Source: Desulfofundulus thermobenzoicus
GTDB taxonomy: Bacteria; Bacillota; Desulfotomaculia; Desulfotomaculales; Desulfovirgulaceae
Assembly: GCF_009428905.1 (NCBI RefSeq)
Contig: NZ_WHYR01000006.1
Span: 1 to 64,000 of the forward strand
DNA length: 64,000 nucleotides
Reading direction: 5' to 3'
Shown here: in pieces, positions 40,320 to 48,112 of the stretch
Layout: every line of letters starts with the position of its first letter
Position numbering within the stretch: the stretch's first letter is position 1
Notes under the pieces: model-generated
Told to the model about the DNA's origin: nothing
What the model saw: the letters and a program-made list of their open reading frames with translations, nothing else
Database searches by the model: none
Made by a program: the position numbers and the translations under genes

Positions 40320-40900
40320 ACCCCAACTAAAAGCATAATTCCTTTTCCCAATCAGTTCGTATTGATAGACAATAGTGTAACGAGGTCAGCTTCAAGTAAC
40401 CGTAGGCATATCCTTCACCGGCGATCAGCTCACAAATCCATTCTTTAACCTGTTCGTTGCTGATAATTACACCGGATTTTGTTAGGGTGTAGTGAGATTT
40501 AGGACGACCACCGGTATGATACGATTTTTAGGTTTTGGTCTTTTATGCATTTTGTAGTAATACGTGGAACGGCTAATCCCAATAATTCTTAGTACAAGAG
40601 ATATTTTGTAACCTAAAGATATCCATTTTCTAGCAATATCTATTTTATCATCAAATGTGGGTTTGTTTTTTTTAGCAGGTCACGGAGAATGGCAATTTCC
40701 AGGTCTTTTTCTCCGAGGAGTTTTTTGAGCTTTTCATTCTCCTGTATAACCGCTTTATGTTCTTTGGGGGAACATGATATCCTTAGCGTCTCCCCATTTT
40801 CCTGCCCTGTCGGGTGAAGGGTTCCATGCTTCTTGTAGGTTCTTATCCAACGGCTGACAAGGGATGGAGCAACATCATACCTGCGACCAACAATAGAAAT
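40320..40900 (-). pseudogene. IS3-family transposase (OrfA-OrfB) remnant
   Basis: Joined minus-strand frames read RYDVAPSLVSRWIRTYKKHG, ENEKLKKLLGEKDLEIAILRD (OrfA leucine-zipper end) and ARKWISLGYKISLVLRIIGISRSTYYYKMHKRP (start of OrfB). Stops interrupt, and the DDE part is missing beyond 40320. Confidence 0.7.
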
Positions 40901-41229
40901 TAATGAGATGGAAAAGGCCAGACATCTTCTGGTAATTGGGCGGCCTCTGGATTATTTATTACTTTTACGTGGCCCTGGGTTTCCTTATAACCCTTTTCCG
41001 CTGGTTCGGTGTTTTCGTAGAGAAGGCGAACCAGAATACTTTTTCGGTAGGCCACCACTGGGTGAAGATCCCGATTATCCAGAAAAGCAATTAATGCTTT
41101 GGCATTTTCTACTATTTCGGTCAGCCGCTGCCGTCGGAGGGTTTCATTGGGTTCAGGTTTTATGGCCTTGGATAATTCTCCCTTCAGGTATTTGGTGATA
41201 TCCAGTTTAATGGTGATTATCCTTATCAC
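40900..41229 (-). CDS. Hypothetical protein, possibly truncated
   Basis: 109 codons from a GTG. Helical and charged (LTEIVENAKALIAFLDNRDL, AYRKSILVRLLYENTE). No domain recognised and no good ribosome site. The 3' end runs into the IS3 remnant, so the natural C-terminus may be lost. Composition is close to core genes rather than to the AT-rich surroundings. Confidence 0.35.
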   Translation of the reverse strand: MIRIITIKLDITKYLKGELSKAIKPEPNETLRRQRLTEIVENAKALIAFLDNRDLHPVVAYRKSILVRLLYENTEPAEKGYKETQGHVKVINNPEAAQLPEDVWPFPSH

Positions 41230-41511
41230 CTTATTTCAATAATCTTACATTAGATCATAACCAAATACTACTGAATGTTATTTATTGGTAAATGGCTCTG
41301 GGGAGTTTTCGACAGTCTCTTGAAATTTACATCATAATTATTATGAACTGAGGGCATCGACCCCAATGTAAACCGGGACCGCTTGTTGTCTCCCTGGGTA
41401 AAAGCGGTCAATTCCCAGTTAATTAAGGCCAATATTTAACATATTTAGTAAACCAATCACGAATGAGCATGAATGGGTCAATCTGTTCATAGCTTCTAAA
41501 AACAGTATGTT
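41230..41511. other. Gene-free AT-rich stretch
   Basis: No frame, RNA or terminator that I can support. It lies between the hypothetical protein and the small membrane protein gene. Confidence 0.5.
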
Positions 41512-41661
41512 TTATTTAAATAATTTTTTAATTTTTTTCCATATATTTTTGAAGACTCCCACGAAGACTGTATTAAAGTGATTCATAATTCTCATAAAAA
41601 TATATATAATAATTGTATTGACTATTATAATTATTACATAATTTAAAGTATAATTGTCCAT
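41512..41661 (-). CDS. 49-residue membrane peptide with cationic tail
   Basis: AGGAG lies 9 bases before an ATG at 41661. The peptide has a very hydrophobic N-terminal half (YVIIIIVNTIIIYIFM) and a basic amphipathic end (KNIWKKIKKLFK). A second copy at 50491-50626 preserves the frame with several conservative changes, but its first codons are replaced by other DNA. Hydrophobic helix plus basic tail at this size resembles type I toxins or membrane-active peptides. No antisense RNA is proven. Confidence 0.55.
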   Translation of the reverse strand: MDNYTLNYVIIIIVNTIIIYIFMRIMNHFNTVFVGVFKNIWKKIKKLFK

Positions 41662-41902
41662 TATTTATAATCTCCTCACTCATTAGATACGAAATTTGGA
41701 ATACTAAGATAAATCCTTCCTTCATTTTTGAATTTACGCTTGACTTAAATATAATGCTAAATAAAAATGTGTTGACAGATGCACACCAACAAATTAATTT
41801 TCTTCGGTAGCATTCCTATAATCAGGAGTAGTGGGGCTTGGGGAAAAAAATCTGGTATGGTTTAATTGTCAACAAAACCACCAATACTAGGGGGGATAAC
41901 CA
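41662..41902. other. Intergenic region before IS110 remnant
   Basis: AT-rich; contains TTGACT and TTGACA motifs on the plus strand without a well-spaced -10. May hold the left end of the broken IS110 element. No gene. Confidence 0.4.
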
Positions 41903-42110
41903 ATGTATAACCCCCTTTCCCAGAAACTGGCCATGATCACACCCAAAACCTTAATTGTAGGTGTTGACGTGGCCAAGCACACCCACTACGCCCAAATGAT
42001 TAATTTACGGGGGGAGGGACTGCACAAGCCGTTCCCATTCGAGAATCACAGTTCTGGCATTGATGATCTGGTTCTAGAAATCAGAACGAAGCAGTTTAAA
42101 AACGGCCTTT
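41903..42110 (+). pseudogene. IS110-family transposase, 5' remnant
   Basis: Starts MYNPLSQKLAMITPKTLIVGVDVAKHTHYAQM, the DEDD-domain beginning of IS110 transposases with the first Asp, and continues to about 65 residues (GIDDLVLEI), after which similarity ends. A GGGGG site precedes the ATG. Different subgroup from the intact element at 45.5 kb. Confidence 0.75.
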
Positions 42111-42850
42111 CCAACGTTCTAGGAGCCTCACTCCCAGTAAGGTCTCTCAGTAAGGTTGTAATATATCCCTTTATCTTGCGAAGGTGAGTGATAATTATAA
42201 CCAGGTGTACCGATATATGGCAGGTGTTATCCATATTAATATTGGGACTGCTTGCATGATAATTTTTCGCGCGCCCTTATCTCCACGCTTTAACCTGGCG
42301 GTATACCCTCTCATGTTTCCCGGGATACCAATGGACCGTGCCGGTTCCCGACTCTCCTTCCCCAGGGGTGGAGGCCATTGTGCTACCTAACGGGGTCTAC
42401 TTGCCCCCATGGATTGATTTTTGGCTCTCTGCGCTGCTTGATTGTCAAGGTTCATGTAGCAAAGGCATTGTAACGATGCAGTGTTTGATGCAACCAGCGC
42501 CTTCCGCCTGCAGTTCGGTAGAACGGAACTTGACTTTGACACCTAAAATTTAGAAAGCCTTGAGGCTGTAAGAATGAGGTTACTTCCAATTCCTGGACCC
42601 CTTAAATTGTGCCACGCGAAAAGTCGAGTAATGACAAGGGTTTCAGGGATCGCTGTCAAAGTCCAGGTAAGGAAATCTGAAACAGGTATGGGCCGTTGGC
42701 CGCACACCATTCTAAGCTGCTGTCTAACCATTCAGCTTATTGAAGAGTCGATATTAAGGTGAAGCAACCATTTTTATACCAGTCTAATGCGGGTGTCATC
42801 TTTGCTAAGGTGATAATCACGGTCTTACCTTAACTAAATAACCATGTTAC
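42111..42850. other. Mosaic intergenic DNA
   Basis: No gene. Bases about 42531-42620 (TAGAAAGCCTTGAGGCTGTA...) recur in inverted orientation at about 50276-50372 with over 90% identity, so this may be an end of a mobile element. The rest is unassigned. Confidence 0.45.
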
Positions 42851-43030
42851 CTTTTCCATGTTACCAAATAGTTTCAAAATGTTGTGAGTAAGGCATAAGA
42901 GTAGCCACTCCCCGCGAACTAACTCCAGTCCGCGGAGCAGGAGTCTCCGAAGTCATGGGCCTCTTTGATTTGACCAAATACCAGCTCAACCGTCTGCTTC
43001 CGCAGAGCATATTTAGGCTGATCAATTTTG
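42850..43030 (-). pseudogene. IS1182/IS5-like transposase C-terminal remnant
   Basis: Minus-strand frames read KYALRKQTVELVFGQIKEAHDF and, after a shift, GEWLLLCLTHNILKLFGN, the end of IS1182-group transposases. It lies downstream of box array D, which reads into it. Confidence 0.6.
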
Positions 43031-43103
43031 GTCCGGAACTTTTATGGCACCATCTTCTGAAACTTTCTTCCGGCCATAAATGGCAATTTCTACATCTATG
43101 TCT

Positions 43104-43188
43104 ATTTTATTACCATATAACACCATGTCAACCAGTATTGTCCGAAAAGTGGATATCCTTATCTGAAACTAGCTTTTGGCTGTCTGAA
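43104..43188 (-). promoter_or_regulatory. Box array D plus sigma-A promoter
   Basis: On the minus strand TTGACA (43126-43131), 16 bases, TAAAAT (43104-43109). Boxes at 43139-43146 (TTCGGACA), 43160-43167 (TTCAGATA) and 43181-43188 (TTCAGACA), period 21, 7 bases from the -35. It now reads into a transposase remnant, so it is an orphan copy. Confidence 0.75.
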
Positions 43189-43253
43189 CATGGCTAAACA
43201 ATGGTTAAACAATGGTTAAACAAAAAACGGATCGCATTCAGGCGCAACCCTCT

Positions 43254-43330
43254 TTAATAGCCGGGCAAACCCAGTATCTTTTCCAACTTCCTGCCCTTAT
43301 TTAAGGCTAAAAGGGCCTTTTGCTGTATGT
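43254..43330 (-). pseudogene. agrA 3' remnant (copy D)
   Basis: Encodes QKALLALNKGRKLEKILGLPG, matching the last residues of the LytTR regulator at 34.5 kb, followed by a decayed terminator and array D. Its 5' side is joined to acyltransferase upstream sequence. Confidence 0.75.
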
Positions 43331-43437
43331 TAGAGGCGGAATGACACGGGCAACCGTCACCGGGAGACACGGGGGCGGCACGAAGGTGAAGCGGGGAGCG
43401 TCCCGGTGGTGCACCGGACGGGAGGGGGGATTTCCCC

Positions 43438-43746
43438 ATGCCTGAACCGTTCAGGGGCAACGGCCCTATATAGCCGGACTGGACGGACTGCGGACTCTGA
43501 CGGTACTGGCTGTTATCGCCTATCACCTGAACCTGGGCTTTGCTCCGGGCGGGTTTCTGGGTGTGGGCGTATTTTTTGTGTTCTCCGGCTATCTGATCAC
43601 GGACCTGCTGGTGGCCGAGTGGCAGGGTAGCGGGCAGATCAACCTTAAAAATTTCTGGCTGCGCCAGGCCAGGCGTTTACTGCCGGCACTGGTGCTCATG
43701 TTCGTGGTTCTGGTGAGCTGGATCACGCTATTTGACCCCGCATTAA
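43438..43746 (+). pseudogene. 5' fragment of acyltransferase gene
   Basis: Matches 48111-48420 of the intact gene: same start MPEP, then a deletion near 43470 that creates a stop, then AVIAYHLNLGFAPGGFLGVGVF and INLKNFWLRQARRLLPAL. It breaks at about 43746 and joins sequence upstream of a HepT gene. Confidence 0.85.
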
Positions 43747-43918
43747 CTGCATCACTTCCCAGGACCACCGCCATCCCGGGCTTCACCCGGACAGAACCGG
43801 ATTACCCCGGCGTTCCGGAAGAAAGACGGGATAGACCTGCCGGCTCTTCCACCAGCCCCGGGGCAGACCGGGGTAAACCGTCGGGTACCGGCTACTACGG
43901 CCAAAATCAAGGCCTTAC

Positions 43919-44371
43919 CTACCGCCCGTCGTTTGTCCTATTTTCGCCCTCTTCCAGTACAGCCCCGATTTCGCAAATAAACTTTTCAAAATCACCAAGT
44001 TCGTTTCGTGCCATTTCATACACCTTTTCGGCGGAAACTTCCTGATAACCATGGACAACACGGTTGCGAAAACCAATCATGGCTGAATAAACCGTCAATC
44101 TATCCCTGGTAATCAATCCGCCCTCAAAGAGTATGCGCATGGCATCCCTGGCATCTCCCGGGGCATGACCGAATTTTTTAGCTGCAATATGATAGGCTAA
44201 ATCTATCATGGCTTCCACCGCCGTTTGCAATGAATATTTTAAACCTCTTACCAACCAGGGATCCATTAATATGTCCTCTTTTTTCTTGCTTTTTAGCAAC
44301 TCACTAATGCTGGCCACCTGTTCCCGTATATAGCCGATTTTGGCCATTATCCGTTCACGATCCAGGCCCAC
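43919..44371 (-). CDS. HepT-like HEPN toxin, copy 1
   Basis: 150 residues, all-helical HEPN domain. The RNase motif R-x4-H is present as RNRVVH (about residues 101-106), and a Y follows as in HepT targets of AMPylation. It overlaps the MNT antitoxin by 17 bases, so the pair is co-translated. In this class the nucleotidyltransferase inactivates HEPN by adding AMP. Copy 2 at 50721 differs at ten of 150 positions. Confidence 0.88.
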   Translation of the reverse strand: MGLDRERIMAKIGYIREQVASISELLKSKKKEDILMDPWLVRGLKYSLQTAVEAMIDLAYHIAAKKFGHAPGDARDAMRILFEGGLITRDRLTVYSAMIGFRNRVVHGYQEVSAEKVYEMARNELGDFEKFICEIGAVLEEGENRTNDGR

Positions 44372-44801
44372 CGGCCATCACCCCGGCAAAAATTTCTTCC
44401 AGCGCCGCCCGGTACCGCGGGTACAAATCGGCATACCTTCTACTGACGTACTCCATTACATCGGTAATGCGCTCCATATTCCTGGCATAGATTAATTTCC
44501 CTTCTTTAATCACCCGAAAAGCAAAAAGCGGCTTCTCCGGGTTCACCAGAACAATATCATAGGGATGCCCTTCATAAGGCGGAAGCAAAAAGGATATGGC
44601 TGCTTCCAGCCGATCCGATTCGACACTGTCCAGTATTATCCCCGGCTCCAGTATCAGGCCCAGGTCAATGTCACTATCCGGCCGACATAGCCCCAGGATG
44701 GAGCCAAACAGATAAGCACCGGCCACCTGGGGGAAATTTTGCAGAACTGCCTTAACCTGTTCAACCACCGGATCGAGATTGATCCGCACCAGTTCGTTCA
44801 C
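44355..44801 (-). CDS. MNT-type nucleotidyltransferase antitoxin, copy 1
   Basis: 148 residues. The minimal nucleotidyltransferase motif GS-x-DxD is clear (YLFGSILGLCRPDSDIDLG). I chose the GTG at 44801, 9 bases after GAGGTG; GTGs at 44810 and 44813 would leave no ribosome site. Forms a toxin-antitoxin pair with the HEPN gene downstream. About 17 positions differ from copy 2. Confidence 0.86.
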   Translation of the reverse strand: MNELVRINLDPVVEQVKAVLQNFPQVAGAYLFGSILGLCRPDSDIDLGLILEPGIILDSVESDRLEAAISFLLPPYEGHPYDIVLVNPEKPLFAFRVIKEGKLIYARNMERITDVMEYVSRRYADLYPRYRAALEEIFAGVMAGGPGS

Positions 44802-45200
44802 TCTAACCACCACCTCGTATCATAGTAGTAGAGCCACCGGACAATCCCAGATTCCAGTTTAGGAACAATATGGATTATCCGGATGGTTGGGAACCGGTTC
44901 CCGTATTACGGGTACCGAGGCCAACAAAATCAATGCCTGATTCCACAGCGGGTACAGTACCGGTACCGGTAAATCGCGCGATTACTGTATCGTGAAATGG
45001 GTATTGAGGGTAGTTGGTCAACAGTACCTCGAATATGGTGGTGATGCCCAAGCAGTTTGTAAACGCTCGAAATGTACACACAATCTAATCCCTGATCGTT
45101 ATAAACCGAATGGACAGGTAAAAGTCCGCTGAGATATTTCTGGGTAATAGATAGTGATGGTTGTGGTCCTGTTCCAGCCGGCCCCGGAACGTGCTGTCAG
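44802..45200. other. Intergenic region left of IS110
   Basis: No supported gene. Short open stretches lack ribosome sites. The left end of the IS110 element probably falls near 45,150-45,200. Confidence 0.4.
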
Positions 45201-46900
45201 GCAGTTGTCCCGGCCGGGCCGGCTTTCTGTTGCCTTTTTACACCAAGCTGGGTCTGGACATGGATGCCTCCTTTGCGGGACAATGGGACTAACAAGCCTG
45301 GTATGGGGATATTTCTTCCACCTCCAGTGGAGCCCGAAGGGCTACCATTTCGTAAAGCGTGTTACCCCTGGTCCGCCGTCCATTTCTAACCGCTGGATGT
45401 ACCCCGGCTGTCTGGTGATGGGATTCGCAGCCGCCCATTCATGCACCCCCAGGGCCGGATGAGTACTGATTACGAGGGTGAGTAAGGCGGTTCCCCGGGG
45501 GCATCCAGGTCCTGTACCCGGCTTGATTTTTCTGCAAAAGGGAGGTGAACCCCGTTGAGCAAACTTTTTGTCGGTATCGACGTGAGCCTTAAGGATAACA
45601 GTGTTCGTTGCCCGGACGCCAATGGCGATACTGTACGGAAATTTAGTGTACCCAATACGGTGGACGGAGCAAATATCCTGGTGGATAACCTCGTTGAGCT
45701 TGCAGCCCGGCATTCTATGCAACAGGTAGTTCTGGGCCTGGAGGCTACTTCTAATTACGGTTACCACCTGACCGCTTTTTGCCAAAACTCGGAGAAACTG
45801 GCCCCGTTTTCACCGCAAATCCATGTTTTAAATCCCAGGACGGTCAATAACTTCAAGAAATCTTACAATGACCTGCCCAAAAATGATGATATTGATGCCT
45901 GGGTTATTGCTGATAAATTGCGCTTCGGTCGCCTCCCGGAGGAGGTTTCTATGGAGGAACGTTTCCTTGCCCTCCAACGGTTGACCCGCACCAGGTTTCA
46001 CCTGGCCCGGACGATTGCCCGGGAAAAGACGTATTTCTTGAACAATCTTTTCCTGAAATTCAGTTCCCTGCGCCAGGAAAAGATCTTTTCCGACCCCTTC
46101 GGTGCTACAGCCATGGCAGTAGTAGAGGAGTTCTATTCACCAGACGAGATTGCGGCCATGCCTTTAGAGGAACTGGTCTCTTTTCTGCAAAAGAAGAGCA
46201 AAAACCGCCTGGTGGATGCTGAAGGGGTGGCTAAAGCCCTGCAGAAAGCAGCACGCTCTTCCTATAGCCTGAGCAAGTCCCCGGCTGACCCTGTTAACGC
46301 CTGCCTGGCCACCAGCATCAGTGTCATCCGCGCATTGCAGTCGGAACTGAAAAGGCTGGATAAGTTAATTGCCCAACATCTGGAGGCCATACCCCAAACG
46401 TTAACTTCCATCAAGGGCATTGGCCCGGTATATGCAGCCGGTATACTGGCTGAGGTTGGCGACATCAGCCGGTTTAAAAACCAGAAAGCTCTGGCCAAAT
46501 ATGCCGGCCTGGTATGGAACGAACACCAATCCGGCCAGTGGAAGGCCCAGGATACCCCGCGGGTTCGCTCAGGCAACAAGTACTTGCGCTATTACCTGGT
46601 GGAGGCAGCTAACCTGATTAGGGTGCATGATCAGGAATACCGCGCATTCTACCAGGCCAAGTACAATGAAGCACGAACACATAAACACAAAAGAGCACTC
46701 GTCCTTACCGCCAGAAAACTGGTCCGGCTGGTTTTTGCTTTGCTGCGCTCAAACCAGCTTTATATGCCCAGAAAAAGGGGTGATTGATCGCCTCCTTTAA
46801 GTGACCACTGCATGAAATGCCCAGATATTACCAGATTCTGGTTGTGGTTTGTTGTTGCCTTTTTACGGCTTAAGCCCAAAAATTTTTTCCAATTTCCCTT
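45200..46900 (+). mobile_element. IS110-family insertion sequence (limits approximate)
   Basis: Contains an intact IS110 transposase gene with about 350 bases of gene-free DNA in front, the position where IS110 elements encode their bridge RNA. IS110 elements lack terminal inverted repeats, so the exact ends cannot be read from one copy. Shared CTGTTGCCTTTTTAC / TTGTTGCCTTTTTAC stretches near 45229 and 46852 may mark the ends. Confidence 0.7.
45555..46787 (+). CDS. IS110-family transposase (intact)
   Basis: 410 residues from a TTG with GGGAGG 9 bases upstream. The N-terminal DEDD (RuvC-like) domain starts KLFVGIDVSLKDNSV, with the later GLEATSNYGYHL Glu and DDIDAWVIADKL Asp pair. The C-terminal Transposase_20 domain has LTSIKGIGPVYAAGILAEVGD and the catalytic Ser region SGNKYLRYYLVEAA. 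Full length for the family and uninterrupted. In IS110/IS621 systems this recombinase is guided by a bridge RNA. Confidence 0.93.
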   Translation: MSKLFVGIDVSLKDNSVRCPDANGDTVRKFSVPNTVDGANILVDNLVELAARHSMQQVVLGLEATSNYGYHLTAFCQNSEKLAPFSPQIHVLNPRTVNNFKKSYNDLPKNDDIDAWVIADKLRFGRLPEEVSMEERFLALQRLTRTRFHLARTIAREKTYFLNNLFLKFSSLRQEKIFSDPFGATAMAVVEEFYSPDEIAAMPLEELVSFLQKKSKNRLVDAEGVAKALQKAARSSYSLSKSPADPVNACLATSISVIRALQSELKRLDKLIAQHLEAIPQTLTSIKGIGPVYAAGILAEVGDISRFKNQKALAKYAGLVWNEHQSGQWKAQDTPRVRSGNKYLRYYLVEAANLIRVHDQEYRAFYQAKYNEARTHKHKRALVLTARKLVRLVFALLRSNQLYMPRKRGD

Positions 46901-47270
46901 CAAAAAGGGCTTGACTTTTTACCGCTGCGCTTAACAACTTAACTCATTATTAAAGAAAGGAACTAGTACCGCGACACAGAAGTCCTTGCACACTTTTTAC
47001 GAAGGAATTGGTTCAAATAACAGGGATAAAAACAGCCATTTTTATCCGTCAAATATCGTAAAACCTTTCAAAAGAAATAGTTTCTGTCTTTCTAAATTGA
47101 ACATGAAAAATGTTAATTTTGATGTACGAATTTATGTGTCAGGGTACTAGCGATCTCATTCTCACACTCTTCCTTAAAACTTGATATGACCCTGACACCC
47201 CCTTGCTTAGCTAAATATACTTTTGAAAAAGAGAAGATTCAAACATTTAGATATAAATTTTCCTAATTGG
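46901..47270. other. Gene-free stretch right of IS110
   Basis: AT-rich, no supported frame. The transcript from box array E would enter this stretch leftward but meets no open gene. Confidence 0.4.
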
Positions 47271-47291
47271 CAATTACTACATCCATGCCTA

Positions 47292-47377
47292 TTTTACTTC
47301 CCACAAAAGACCATGTCAACCAGTTTTGTCTAAAAAGTGGATATCCTTGTCTGAAACCGGCTTTTGCCTGTTTGAAC
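47292..47377 (-). promoter_or_regulatory. Box array E plus sigma-A promoter
   Basis: On the minus strand TTGACA (47315-47320), 17 bases, TAAAAT (47292-47297). Boxes at 47328-47335 (TTTAGACA), 47349-47356 (TTCAGACA), 47370-47377 (TTCAAACA), period 21, 7 bases from the -35. No gene follows directly. Confidence 0.75.
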
Positions 47378-47419
47378 ATGGCTAAACAATGGTTAAACAA
47401 AAGCGGATCGCATTCAGGC

Positions 47420-47670
47420 GCGACACTCTTTAACAGCAGGGCAAAGCCAGTATCTTTTCCAACTCACTGGTCTTATTTGAGGCTCAAAGAGCCTTTTGCT
47501 GTGTGCCAGAAAAGGTAATTTCGTAGCTGTTTTTACCCCAGGGGCGAATTTTCCCTGATCATATTCGGGCTGACAATGCAGGTCCGGTGGGAGCGGAAAA
47601 AAATTTTGCCGGGCAGCCCTTCCTCAATGCTGTTCAGGCTCTCCGTAGTGTTGAGCTTGTCTTCCCCGGA
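47420..47670 (-). pseudogene. agrA 3' remnant (copy E)
   Basis: Matches about 250 bases of the LytTR domain end of the regulator at 34.5 kb (GGGAGCGGAAAAAA, GCCTTTTGCTG segments) but has stops (QKAL then stop, ASNKTSELEKILALP). Followed by array E as at 34.4 kb. Confidence 0.8.
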
Positions 47671-48112
47671 TGACGGCAACGTTGTTCAGGAAATAGATAA
47701 TGAATCGTTGCGTCAGATCTGCTGCTCACCATGGCCAATAGCCTGTGGCAAATATCCGCCAGAACTGGTACAGCCGCTAATTCGGCAGCCGCCCAAAATA
47801 ATCTTTTCCTCTACATTTTTCGGGAACCTTTCCCCCATTTTTTTCGTCTATTAAAATATAGCTTTGTCGTTAAAGCTGACTAAACAGAAGCCGGACGACT
47901 GTGGAATTCTCAATCACAGAATGGGGGCGGGCGGAAGATGCGGTACATAACCATGGTGTATCCGGATATTCAGTGGACGGGAAAAGCCGGCTGGTTCACC
48001 CGGAACCGCGGCGGGATGACGCGGGCAACCGTCACCGGGAGACACGGGGGCGGCACGAAGGTGGAACCGGGATCGTCCCTGTGGTCCACCGGGCGGCAGG
48101 GAGGGCGTCCCC

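Noticed and set aside
45154-45462. 102-codon frame ahead of the IS110 transposase
   Set aside because: No ribosome site or domain; the position is better explained as the bridge-RNA region.
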